Shown piece by piece: positions 44,243 to 54,921 of a DNA stretch of 64,000 nucleotides. The notes beneath the pieces were generated by a model. The model did no database searches and had not been told where the DNA came from. It worked only from the letters and a program-made list of their open reading frames with translations. Numbering within the stretch: position 1 is the first letter of the stretch; each line of letters begins with the position of its first letter. The position numbers were made by a program, and so were the translations under genes. Source of the DNA: Panicum virgatum (Eukaryota; Streptophyta; Magnoliopsida; Poales; Poaceae); NCBI RefSeq assembly GCF_016808335.1, contig NC_053141.1, positions 21,275,924 to 21,339,923 of the forward strand, given 5' to 3'.

Positions 44243-45521
44243 GCTGCTATCAGAGCTGCAAGTGTACACCAGAGGTGTTGGAACCTTAAAAATCGATTTC
44301 CGTATAAAATTGGACCAACAAAGTATTTATAAAACTATGTTTGTTTCGTTAAGGACTGTGCATAGAATGTAAAGCCCTAAGGGAATTTAAGGGAGTTACT
44401 AGGTGGCTATCTACTTATGGTTTATTTATATCTGACTTCCAGTACTTTACATTTCTGTCAAACCTTACTTTTGTGCACAATCAACCTTTTAAATTCTGTA
44501 ACGACACACCTACGCTAAGGTAAGAAGGTAAGGATCCTCAGTCAGCTAAGGGAGTCTGACCTTCCCGTTGGTGATGCGAGCCGAACGCTGCCCTCAAGTA
44601 GTGGCTTACTTGAGGTGCTGCCAATATACCAACTATTAGTTGACTATATTGGGAGTAAAGTATACTCAGTCAGCTGAGGAAGTCTGACCTTCCCGTCGGC
44701 GATGCGAACCGAACGCTGCGCTCAAGCAGTGGCCTACTTGAGCTACTGCCAATATACTGACCATCGGTCGATTATATTGGGAGTAAAAGTACCCCGTGAA
44801 TACGTTGCCCCGGTAGCGTATGAGCACTGTCCATGCAGTGTTGGATGCATGGATGCCGCTTCTATAGTGAGCGGTAATGTATGGGAACGCTTTCATGAGT
44901 GCTGGCATGAAAGGTTCAATGCATATATATGTTCTGTCAATCTTCTGCAGGTACACTAACCGCAATTCGATAAGTTAAGAATGGTTAGAATTTATCAACT
45001 AGATATTATAGGGAGAGACGTATCTATGTTATGCCACCGTACTAACCGCGTAAGCCCAACAATAGTTGGCAATTGTTTATCTTGTGAGGGAGAGATCGTG
45101 CATGCATAGTTTGATGATGTTTGATTTGATTCCTAGGATTTGAATTTGTTACATGAGCCTTTTTAAGGAATTTCTATCGTGGATCATCATGAATATGTCT
45201 TAGTATGCTTAAACAATAAGTTGAGTTAAAACTTGATATTAGGAGCAAGTTTGTTGAAACACTTAGACTTTCTTGGATGTAAAAGATGGAATTGAGTCAT
45301 GCCTTCATCCTTAGCCTCATCTTGATGTTATAATGATCTTTTCGTTCCAAAGAATTCCAACTGATGAACCAGTACCAATTGTGGTTTGTTTACTTCCTAA
45401 GTCTTGTGAAACCATATAATCTTTTGAATCAGAATCACATTTTTCCGCAGTCTTCTTAAAAGCTTTATTTGAGAAGTCTTGAGATAATCATATAACTCAC
45501 ATTTGAATCTTTTTGATTCAG
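44243..45521 (+). other. Leader of the family A element
   Basis: Primer site (TGCTATCAGAGC, at 44245), then non-coding leader. Holds the 128-base tandem repeat listed next. ORF0 begins right after TTTTGATTCAG, a 3' splice-site-like sequence, so the leader may be partly spliced out. Confidence 0.6.
44537..44792 (+). repeat. 128-base tandem repeat with two hairpins per unit
   Basis: Units 44537-44664 and 44665-44792, each starting CTCAGTCAGCT. Each unit can form CTCAAG...CTTGAG (44593-44614; 44721-44742) and CCAATATA...TATATTGG (44621-44652; 44749-44780). In the second hairpin, an inner five-pair stem keeps pairing although the units differ: one A-T pair becomes G-C, one T-A pair becomes C-G, and one C-G becomes T-G. 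Covariation suggests that the RNA fold matters. Confidence 0.85.
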
Positions 45522-46433
45522 ATGGCGGACCTTCCAAGTATCTTCTGGGATGATGATGGATATGCTCATACTGATTGCCTGTACTGGGAGGGCTTTCCTA
45601 GGATTTTGTGGGATACGCTTCGTATTTTCCACTACCCAGAACCACCCCGGTACAAGGGACGACAGTTTTTTGAGGATGGAGTTCAGAAGTGCAGTGCCAC
45701 CATGACCATTCCTCAGCACCCTACTTTGGCTTGGCCGCCTATTGAGATTGAGGTGGTTGGATATCGCCTTGTGGACGCTTTTGAGACAGCAGCCCTCAAA
45801 GCTATTACCACCTTCTGTGAGCACCATCCGAATGAAGTGGCCGCTTATCCTATTGGCTTGTTTCCGGCAGTCAATGCTGGAAGCACAGTGTGGCTCTTCA
45901 GGACCACCCACTTTGGTCACTGATCTGGAGATGTGGCTGATGAGACTATCCAGGCGGTGATTAGGTATATGAATGCTCAGTACCGCTATCAGGTCCTTCA
46001 GCAGAGGCACATGGATCAGGTGATGGACTTGGCCCAGACTTTTCAGCGAGGTCTTAGCCTAAGAGACACTCAGATTTAGGGGCTTAATGAGGTTGTTGCT
46101 GGGAGAGATAATGCCACTGCATAGTACGAGCTTCCGGTTCTGGAGCATGGTGCTGAAATAGTGCAGCGCAACACGGTGATTGCTTTTCTTCAGGAGTAGG
46201 TTCACGAGCTCCAAATGGAGCTGGGTGATGCTATAGACCATATTGGTATGCTCCATGAGCAGCCAATACCCCCAGTTGTCCCAGCAAAGCCTGCAGCAGA
46301 AGAAGAAGACCCAAAGGAGATTGAGGGAGTCTTAGAGATAGATTCCGAGCACGAGCCTGCCGAGCCTAACCCTCAGCCGGACGACTCTTCCTCTGGTAGT
46401 GCTTCCTCTGTGGGCAAACTCAACGACTTCTAG
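45522..46433 (+). pseudogene. ORF0 upstream of gag
   Basis: A single frame of 303 codons from ATG at 45522 to TAG at 46431, interrupted by TGA 45921, TAG 46077, TAG 46122 and TAG 46197 but with no frameshift. The N-terminal half (about 130 residues) is globular with segments YWEGFPRILWDTLRIF and YPEPPRYKGRQF. The middle is predicted helical, and the C-terminus is Pro/Glu/Ser-rich and acidic. Similar proteins are widespread as hypothetical genes in grasses, and an extra ORF at this place is known from RIRE3/RIRE8-type elements (recalled, not checked). Function is unknown. It precedes gag by 640 bases. Confidence 0.65.
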
Positions 46434-47074
46434 GCATCTTAGGATTGTCCTAGATAGCATGTGGTCTTTCTTGTTGTAGTATATGTAAATACGAAATGAA
46501 ATGTTGTAAAATAGCCCTAGGAAGGAGTACCACTTGTTGTAGCATATGTGGTAAGGAAGTGTGATGCTAGGTTTGTAATATAAAGACTACCTTGGATGTA
46601 ATATAAGTAGTGACTACCAGTTTGGAAATCATGACCTTTCTGCTTGCCGAATTTTTATCTCTTCATCTGTGCATTTTTAGGCTGTTTGATGAATACCAAA
46701 GTTGTTGCAAATTTTGTTCACCAAATTTTAGCCTATTTGGATCTGTGTAGCTATATTTATAGTCAAAACACTACGATGATCCCTGTTGAAAAATAGCATA
46801 GCACAGAACGACGAAAAGTGAATTTTTTAGGTTACCTTCCTTACTGTTTTGCTTCTGGAGTTGAATACCGAAATGATAGAGTACGAAGTTATCTAACAGC
46901 TGACCAATTTTGAGCTATGTTGGTTGAGCAAATGTGTGTTATGCATATTGTGTTACACCACATTTTGTTAAATTCTGCTGATTTTGTTTTGCTATCCAAT
47001 GTATGATCATTGCACATACCATTGATTTTGGGAGCAAGGATAATGTATCTAATGGATGTCTTCCATAATTATAG
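46434..47074 (+). other. Spacer between ORF0 and gag
   Basis: Non-coding, AT-rich. It ends ATTATAG directly before the gag ATG at 47075, which could be a 3' splice site. Confidence 0.5.
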
Positions 47075-48142
47075 ATGGTTGGTCATACCCGTGGATCGCC
47101 CGAAGGCTTCGGCTGTGAAACTGGCAGTGGATCTCAGCAGCCACCGCCACCACTGCCGAATCTGGCCGAGCTAATGGCCATGCAAACCGAATTGCTTCGT
47201 TAGCTGGTGCAAGGGCAGCAGAATCCACCACGCCAGCAGCAGCGTGGAGGACATGATGAGCAACCAGCGGGTTACCAGGAATTCTTTGGTACCCAACCTC
47301 CGCTGTTCAGCCGGACTGATGAACCATTGGACGCCGATGCTTGGCTCCGTACTATTGAGTCCAAGTTTGCCTTGCTAGTAGTACCTTGTGCTAATGCGAA
47401 CAAGGCTCAGTTCGCCGCCCAGCAGCTTCGTGGCACCACTCGCATTTGGTGGGATCACTATTGTGCTATGCAGCCTGCTGGACATGTTATCTATTGGGAG
47501 GAATTCCAGAATGCCTTTAAGACACATCATATTCCCGAGGGACTGATTGAGAGGAAGTTGAATGAATTCTTGGCTTTGAATCAAGGGACCCGCACTGTTC
47601 TTCAGTATGCATAGGCCTTCAATCATTTGTGCCAGTACGCGGGCCATCATACGAATACTGACACCAAGAAGCGCGACCGTTTTCGTCGTGGCCTCAACAC
47701 CAAGCTCAAGGAACGCCTGAACCTTGTTCAGCCAGGTACTTATAATGAGCTGGTCAACATGGCCATTACTCAAGAAGATTGTATCACCGCGCACCGTGCC
47801 GAGAAGAAGCGAAAGGCACCAACGGGACCCTCGAGTGCTCAGCCACCAAGGTATCGTCTGGTGCATAATACTCCACCAAGAGCTCCACAGAGAAATGCCC
47901 CAACAGGCAGGTTTATTTTTAGGCCGCCTCAGCAACAGGGAGGATTCAGACCTCCAGTCTTTCAGTAGCCACAGCAGTTTGGTCCAAGGCCAAATGCCCC
48001 ACAGTTCAATCACGGGAACGGCGACAATCGATGTTTCAATTGTGGCAATACTTCCCATTTCGCCAAGAATTGCCCGTAACCCAAGAAGCCTTATCCGGGG
48101 CAGAACTCCAACCAGAACAACAAGGGCAAGGGCAAGAAGCAA
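47075..48142 (+). pseudogene. gag: gag of the family A element
   Basis: ATG at 47075. One frame with stops TAG 47201, TAG 47612, TAG 47966 and TAA 48077. A Gln/Pro-rich N-terminus is followed by a gypsy gag domain (about 47260-47800) with DADAWLRTIESKF and TRIWWDHY, then a basic region and the CCHC knuckle CFNCGNTSHFAKNC at about 48034-48075. Three of the four stops are one transition from Gln. It encoded the particle protein; now broken. Confidence 0.85.
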
Positions 48143-50200
48143 ATGGTGCAAGTCCGACAGGGGCGAGTTAATTTCACTACTCTTGCAGAGCTTCCCGAAG
48201 GAGCACCAGTCATGTCGGGTACTTTCTCTATCGACAATAAACCCGCAGTCATATTATTTGATTCTGGTGCAACTCGTAGTTTTATAAGTGCCAAATTTGG
48301 AACAAAGGTAGGATTGGATTTTTGTCATACCAAGAGATCTTACATGATAGCAACCCTTGGTGGGAAGATAGCTTCCAATCAAATCATTAGACATGTGCTA
48401 ATTAAGTTGGGTAGCAAATTGATAAAGACAGATTTGATCTTGTCATTAGAAGGCATGTATGTTATTTTGGGCATGGATTGGATGACTAGACATAAAGTAC
48501 TGGTAGATATCTCTTCCTGAGCTATTGTGATAGATTCGCCTTATCAAGGAGCCACCATACTCTATCTGCCACAACGAGAGTGCTTCAACTCTTGTGCCTA
48601 TGCCATAAAAGAAATTAAAATTGAAGATATTCCTGTTTTGTGTGAGTATGTGGATGTATTTCCAGATGACTTGCATAGAATGCCCCCTGATAGAGATATC
48701 GAATTCGTTATCGAGCTTCAACCCGGTACCGCCCCTATTTCTAAGAGGCCGTACCGTATGCCTCCAAATGAGTTGGCAGAATTGAAAATCCAACTTCAAG
48801 ACCTTCTTGACAAGGGTTTTATACGTCCGAGTGCTTCACCATGGGGATGTCCAGCCCTGTTTGCGAAGAAGAAGGACAACAGTTTGAGGCTATGTGTTGA
48901 CTATCGACCACTCAATGCGGTCACTATTAAAAACAAGTATCCTCTTCCCCGCATTGATATCCTGTTTGATCAGTTAGCTGGAGCCAAGATTTTCTCTAAG
49001 ATCGATCTTCGTTCTGGCTACCATCAAATAAAGATCAAGCCCTGTGATATTCTGAAAATAGCTTTCTCGACTAGATATGGACTCTATGAATATCTGGTTA
49101 TATCTTTTGGTCTTACCAATGCCCCGGCATACTTTAAGTACCTGATGAATTCAGTCTTCATGCCGAAGCTTGATAAATTCGTCGTGGTGTTCATCGATGA
49201 CATTTTGATCTACTCTAAGAATGAAGAAGATCATGCTCAGCATTTACGCATTGTTCTTCAGCGATTACGAGATCATCACCTTTACGCCAAATTCTCCAAG
49301 TGTGAATTTTGGCTGGATAGTGTGAAATTTTTGGGCCATACTATCTCCAGTGAAGGTATATCGGTTGATCCAACTAAAGTGCAAGAAGTGATGGATTGGA
49401 AAGCTCCTACTTCAGTCCATCAGATTCGCAGTTTTCTCGATTTAGCTGGATACTATCGTCGATTCATTCCTGATTTCTCCAGTATAACCAAGCCTATGAC
49501 GGAGTTATTAAAGAAAGGAGTGAAATTTGTTTGGGATGATAAATGTGAAGAAGCCTTTCAAACTCTCAAAGCGCAACTAACTACTGCTCTAGTGCTGGCT
49601 ACACCAGACAGTACCAAAGCTTTTGATGTCTATTGTGATGATTCTGGTACGGGACTTGGTTGTGTACTTATGCAAGACAACCGGGTGATCGCTTATGCAT
49701 CAAGAGCTCTCCGGAATCATGAGAAGAACTATCCAACACATGATCTGGAGTTAGTAGCTGTCATACATGCTCTTAAGCTCTAGAGACATCATCTTATGGG
49801 AACTCATTGTAACATTTACACTGACCATAAGAGCCTCAAGTATATCTTCACCCAAGCTGATCTCAACATGAGACAGAGACGCTGGCTAGAATTGATAAAG
49901 GACTATGATCTAGAAGTGCACTATCATCCAGGAAAGGCTAATGTGGTTGCGGATGCACTCAGCCGCAAGTCACAATGCCATTGTCTATCTGTAGAGCCAT
50001 TCAATGAAACTCTATGCCAGGAAATGATGAAAGTAAACCTAGAAATGGTACCTCAAGGAAGTCTGAACCATATAGTTGTCGAGCCTACACTTCATGATAG
50101 CATCATCATGGCACAATTACATGATGAAGGTATCAAAATCATCAAGGAAAAGCTATTCCAGGAGAAGCAAAGTACAAATGTTTCCGTGTGGATTATAAAG
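48143..50200 (+). pseudogene. pol: Protease, RT and RNase H of the family A element, truncated before integrase
   Basis: Continues the gag frame. Protease active site LFDSGATRSF (about 48258); TGA 48518. RT blocks: [37 protein letters not shown] and the catalytic [10 protein letters not shown] (about 49190). RNase H follows with a TAG at 49781 and ends near 49970 (VADALSRKS). A frameshift lies near 50160, and homology stops at 50200, where a sequence beginning CACTAGGCAATGG takes over. No integrase or 3' LTR is in the window. Confidence 0.88.
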
Positions 50201-50500
50201 CACTAGGCAATGGTGCCTACCCATCAGCAACAGCTTGTGCCCGCATAGTTTCCATTGACAACTACAAAATGGAAAAATGAACTATTAAAGAGACTCAGAA
50301 CAAAAATATATTGGATAACTGCTAGTAAATAGTGGTAATGTAAAGAGAGTGTAACGATTACGATGCAGCATGTAAAGAGAGTGTTGGATAAAGTAGAAAA
50401 GAACTGATGAATAGTTTAAGAATCATGTTAGACTTGCTCGTACTAACTTGTTTAGCATGGCAACAACCAGAAATTACATGTACAAATGTCAATCAAGTTA
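50201..50500. other. Junction sequence starting CACTAGGCAATGGTGCC
   Basis: Directly follows the broken pol. The first 17 bases resemble, in reverse complement, 61144-61160 (13 of 17 match), so they might be ends of a CACTA-like DNA transposon. No gene seen in this stretch. Confidence 0.25.
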
Positions 50501-51942
50501 GATAAATCCTGAAAGAGAAAATAAGCATGTGCTGGGACTTACAACTGCTTCCCTAGCCGCATTGCTCATACCCTTCTTGCGGCTGGTATGGTAGACCTTG
50601 AAGGCTTCCACAACATCGATTTCTTTGTCAACTTCACCAACTTGCTCCTGGGGTTCCTCCTCATTGAATTCAGTGGCATTTATAGAGTTCTCCTTGTTCT
50701 TGTTCTGATGGATGCACCAAAATGGTGGTAAGACAAAAAGCAAAACCAGGAATAGCTGATAATGGGACTTGCTTCGACAGACATCTGAGGTGCATGTGTG
50801 TAGTCATTTAAGGAAGCAGAAGAGTGGAGAGATTACATCACAAGAGTGTTGACACTTACATATGAATGCAACTGAGCAACGTAGCAACGAGATCCTGTTG
50901 CTGCAGGCCACTTGACTCTAGCACAGTTTCACTTGTTCTAGTCTGAAAATCCCTTTAAGAGATGCAAGTGTTGGTATACATCATAAGTACATATTTGAAA
51001 GCACACTAAGAGAAAATCCCTTGCTCTCTAGAGATGACCACATGTGAACAAGTTGACGCCAGTGTCCATCATTCATGGTGGGGAGAGGAGAGGTTGCAGG
51101 GATCTCATTAGTAGGGATGCCAACAACTAATCTTGCTTCAACCTATACCGGTTCTGCCATATGGCTGCCTTGAATATGCTAGCACAAGCATCTGCCGTTG
51201 CCTTGTGACTTGTGTCCATTCCTAACCTCCCCAAGTGACCAGAAATGAAACCCGAGTTGTACAACTGCCATAGGAAAAAGAGTTGAATGTAAAAGAACTA
51301 GTACGTAGGCACTCATAGATAGCCTCCCCATGAAGCCATCAAAATGCTCAGTCTATTCCATGTATTGATTCCAATGGGTCAAGGTAGGAACTTGAGACCT
51401 AATGATAACACCAGCCTCTGATGCAAACTTGGCAGCTTGCACCGGTTCATGCGGCCTTAGGTTCCCCTCAGCAACAGAGATGGGCATCCTTGTCCCCATA
51501 GCTTTGGTCAACTTGTCAAGCAAAACTCCCCAGGTTGCCTTCCTCCGACCACCTCTTTGCGGAGGTACTGCAGTGATTTCATTCAAATTCCCATTATTCA
51601 TCAAATTAAAAACCAACAGCTCTAAAACACTTGAGTGAAACACAACAACCAACCTTCAGAGCGGGAACCATTCTGCCCAGAGTCGGTATTTCGTCCAGTC
51701 TCGGTTTCATTGACGCCATTAGCACCATCTGGATTGTTCAAGGTCTCATGACAGCTACTGTTGTTCGCAGCTGTTGCCAATTCTTCCTGCACAACATTTT
51801 CACCTCCACTACTGTTTTCTGCACTAGGTGAAAACTGTTCAGGCTCAGGGTGTTCGCGTGTTGATGATGACCGCAGTACCCGTGTTGAAGCTGCTGGAAT
51901 GATTAACCTCTTCCTCTTCTATTGCGTACCTCCTGGCGCCAT
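50501..51942 (-). pseudogene. Plant transposase-like gene (Transposase_24, Ptta/En/Spm type), decayed
   Basis: Read leftward, a candidate ATG is at 51942. Exon a (51942-51654) is Ser/Asn/Glu-rich with a TAG at 51921-51919. A GT-AG intron (51653-51568) leads to exon b (51567 to about 51320), encoding GVLLDKLTKAMGTRMPI, RPHEPVQAAKFASEAG and LTHWNQYM, then a TAG. A downstream piece (50700-50530) encodes EAFKVYHTSRKKGMSNAAREAV. These segments resemble the plant proteins grouped as Transposase_24, linked to En/Spm (CACTA) elements. The parts between are degenerate. Alternatively it is a domesticated host-gene family member; in either case this copy is broken. Confidence 0.5.
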
Positions 51943-52127
51943 GGCAGCACCTCTCGTCCTCCTTCCACAGACCTTACTAGGAATCTGTACACTTCGAAAT
52001 GGAGAATTCACAAGCATTCGATAAATTAAGCAAGAGGGATATAGTGCGGCTTGTAATAAGCAGTGCAAACATATTAGCTGATAAGAACCCACTATTGTCA
52101 ATATCGTTCATTATTCGTACTTGTATC

Positions 52128-52445
52128 AGATCCGGTGAGGTGGTACTGGCCGATGAGAGTGTAGCAGATCCGGTGCTACGGGATTCGTCGAAGGGGTAGC
52201 AGATCCGGTGAGCCTGCCGTCGTCGATGTTGTAGCAGAGTCGGTGCGATTGGATTCATCGAAGGGGTGGCAGATTCGGTGAGCGAGCTGTCGTTGATGTA
52301 GTAGTAGATCCGGTGGGACGGGATTCGTCAAAGGGGCAGAAGATCCGGTGCGTCGCCCGTCGTCGATGTTGTAGCAGATCCGGTGCGACGAGTGTCGTCG
52401 AAGGGGTAGCAGCTCCGATGCGCTCAGCATCGTCGATGAGGTGGC
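52128..52445. repeat. Degenerate tandem repeat (GATCCGGTG units)
   Basis: Six or more imperfect units of about 50-60 bases, each with GTAGCAGATCCGGTG-like and GTCGTCGATG-like cores. It lies upstream of the transposase-like gene on the other strand. Confidence 0.8.
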
Positions 52446-53008
52446 AGCTTCAGGTCGGTGGCCTTCGGTGGAGATGAGGGGCAGAGAGGAAAGGCAAGAG
52501 GTGGACTAGAAGGGAAATGCACAACTGTTCCATGCGCTAGAGAAGGGGCCATGGATATGGGGAGCTAGGAGAGATTCTCACAAATACCCTAGAGAGATGG
52601 GGTAGCAGGTGCCGGTGGGCCTTTTGCCCGAGGGGTAGGAGGGACATTTCGCACAATTGCTTTCGGCTTCGATGGCAGAATTGGCGCCCGGTAAAATTCG
52701 AAACCGCGACGCGGGTGGCGCACAGACCAATGGACCCCACACATCGGTGTTAGTGGAATCCCTTTATGAATGCTGCGACCATTTGTTGGGAACATGAGTG
52801 TTTGTCTTTATTATATCCGATTTGAAATTTGGATTAGCCTTTCTCCCTCATAAAACGTCGAAATTACTTGATTCTTTTTGTAAACTGCATATGAAATCAA
52901 GGTCTTTTACTATGGAAATGCACTTTTTTTTTTGAAATTGTCATTGTTCTTCTAGTCAAGCAAAAGCTGATGCTAGGAATGTGGAAACCAACAACTAATC
53001 GTGACATT
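52446..53008. other. Intergenic, no gene seen
   Basis: Separates the tandem repeat from the 3' end of the GRF gene. Nothing coding could be supported. Confidence 0.5.
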
Positions 53009-53542
53009 CTACTTCAACAAATAACCAACTCCCATGGCAACAAGGGCTACAACAAACACACCTCGGAAAATCATAGCTTGGGTTAATCTCTCAACCTTTG
53101 CTTCCAATTTGTTGCTCTTCACGAAACCGTTACCGAGGGGTCCCACGGCAACAGAGCTCCTAGCAGCATGGATTTGCTCCACGGACTGGACTTCTTGAAT
53201 CCCATCTTGATCATCTAAACATAGCTGGACCTTCTTTGCTTTAATCAAATCGTCCAAGTAACGCCTCTGCCATTTGAATTCACCAAAGGACTGCATGATC
53301 AAGAAACCCTTGGTTACACCCTATTAGAGATCTGAAAGCACAGAAACCAAATCAAAGCTCAATTCACTGACTGGGCATTTCATATACACCCGACCGATGT
53401 TCAAATTCTCCTTCCACGACTGGGCCTCATGCACCTTTGCCCTCGAGCACTTCTGGCAAATCACCATGGGCAACCCAGTTTCCTCGCCAAGAATCTCTGC
53501 CATCTGCCTCCATCCAGATGAGGAATCTACAACACGCGGCAT
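53009..53542 (-). CDS. Small GRF-type zinc-finger protein with C-terminal membrane anchor
   Basis: Read leftward: exon 1 53542-53372 (57 codons), intron 53371-53291 (81 bases, donor GTCAGT, acceptor CATGCAG), exon 2 53290-53009 (93 codons plus stop). Both exons are open and join in phase 0 to give 150 residues. The first part has the GRF-finger pattern ICQKCSRAK, then NIGRVYMKCP and an aromatic-rich stretch KWQRRYLDDL; the later metal ligand of the usual domain is not obvious. A helical stretch SNKLEAKVERLTQAM precedes a membrane segment GVFVVALVAMGVGYLL at the very C-terminus, as in many grass paralogues. GRF fingers bind nucleic acid in characterised proteins; no role is known here. Confidence 0.6.
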
Positions 53543-53891
53543 CCTTTTGTGCCAGTGGCAATTGCGGGTGGTGAGCAGGGGCAGATTCCAGCGTCAATGG
53601 CTGGCGGCAAGCAGAGTAGCAGTAGGGAGGCACGTCTGGCTCGGGTCCGGGCTCTCGGGTTGTCCTAAAGGATAAGGCATGGACAAAAGGGGTCCTTTTG
53701 TCATGGGATGTGGCGAGATGCATCGACAACCTAGTCTTGAACACATGGTCACACCTAACCTGAATGGATGGAAATTACTTACATGCCCCTGAGCATCTCC
53801 CCCTTCTTCCCCTTTTCCCCACCTCCCTAAATGGATCTATATCCAGCACAAGCGCCAGCACTAGCCACCAGCCACCAGCCCGGTGAGCGGT

Positions 53892-54678
53892 ATGGTTCTC
53901 ATCGAGGTAAACAGCGACTCCGGCTCCGATTCTGGCATGGGTTTCCCCGTGCCAGTGGCCAATCTGACGGCGGACTTGCAACTGTTGGAGCCCACCAAGC
54001 GGCCCCACGGTCTCGCATCAATGTTGAAGGACATCTCCATGGCCTCGCCAGCGGCCAAGCGCCCTCACGGTCGCCTGCGAAAAGGCTAAGTCACCATCCT
54101 CGGCCTTGTCGGTAGTCAAGTACCGCCGTGGGCACCCGTGAAAGGCTGTGTCGCCCTCCTCGGCCTCGTCGGCAGCCAAGCACCCCCGTGGTCGCCCGCG
54201 GAAGGCTACGTCGCCATCCTCGGCCTTGCCAGTGGTCAAGTGCCCCCTTGGGCGCCCGCGAAAGGCTGCGTCGCCCTCCTCGGCCTCACCGGCAGACAAG
54301 TGCCCCCGTGGGCACACGCGGAAGGATGGGGCGACCTCCTCAGCCTTGGTGTCCTGCACGGCCTCATTGCCAGAAAAGTGACCCAGTGTAGCTCCGTTAA
54401 GGGTCTCGCCGCCGGCTAAATGTCCCCGGGGCAGGCCACCGAAGAAGGCGGCATCCGGGGGCTCGAGGCCGGCCTCCTGTGACTACGTCTCCTCCGACGA
54501 TAATGACTCATCCGAGTCCTTCGACAAACTGGAGTTCGTGAGGAAGCACATGCATCAAATGGGTGATGAACTATATGAGAAGAGCAAGACGCTTGCAAAA
54601 GCGCAAGCCAAGATTGCTGCCCTCAAAAATGAAGTTGAGATTTTCAAATCGAGAGCAAAAATTGGGTGTTGGTGTTAG
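53892..54678 (+). pseudogene. AT-hook repeat protein with helical C-terminus, broken
   Basis: ATG at 53892. After 65 codons a one-base insertion (AAAA run near 54081) shifts the frame; the true frame continues with TGA at 54139 and 54379 and ends TAG at 54676. The protein carries about six AT-hook-like units in 60-base repeats (KRPHGRLRK, KHPRGRPRK, KCPLGRPRK and variants), separated by SPSSAS spacers, then an acidic patch and a helical tail (LYEKSKTLAKAQ). AT-hooks bind the minor groove of AT-rich DNA. It starts 350 bases from the GRF gene, divergently. With one frameshift and two stops it is a pseudogene. Confidence 0.6.
54060..54360 (+). repeat. 60-base tandem repeat coding for AT-hooks
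   Basis: Five units such as AAGGCTGCGTCGCCCTCCTC followed by an AAG-x-CCCCGTGGGCG core. The 20-codon period gives one AT-hook per unit. Confidence 0.85.
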
Positions 54679-54840
54679 TGTTTTTTTGTGAAATCATTAT
54701 CGGTGTTGGTGTTAATTTGGTGTCCCTAGTACTAGGGAAGATCCTATGCATGGTGAACATTTCCTAATCCTATGTTTGGTTAATCGTGTGGGTTTGTCTT
54801 AATTTGTTGTGTGGATGAATCCGTATGTCTGAATCTATGT

Positions 54841-54921
54841 TGGACAATTGGAATGGGGAAAAAAATTTGGAGGTAAAAGAGGCAAACATAGGGTTTGAAC
54901 ACAGGTCCACAAGGTTCAGAT
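54841..54921 (+). repeat. Segment shared with 60960-61038
   Basis: About 80 bases from TGGACAATTGGAA to AAGGTTCAGAT, roughly 75-80 percent like 60960-61038. Each copy lies 100-165 bases after the stop codon of a different gene. Confidence 0.7.

Larger units (their letters stand above)
41363..50200 (+). mobile_element. Family A element: 5' LTR, leader, ORF0, gag and partial pol; integrase and 3' LTR missing
   Basis: The LTR runs 41363-44242 and is inserted into the leader of the element at 36796. It is followed by a Met-tRNA-like primer site (CTATCAGAGC), a structured leader, ORF0 (45522-46433), gag-protease-RT-RNase H in one frame (47075 to about 50160), then an abrupt end at 50200 before integrase. 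All coding damage before 50160 consists of in-frame stops, mostly one C-to-T step from Gln or Arg codons. The gag and RT are of the long-LTR grass gypsy type with an extra ORF upstream of gag, as reported for RIRE3/RIRE8 (lineage from memory). Confidence 0.85.

Noticed and set aside
50498..50743. Small frame as an independent gene
   Set aside because: Its only informative part, the KVYHTSRKKGMS stretch, fits the last exon of the decayed transposase-like gene.
54885..54915. tRNA-like B box (GGTTTGAACAC), possible SINE
   Set aside because: No A box at the proper distance and no poly(A) or T-rich tail; the shared segment with 60960 is described instead.
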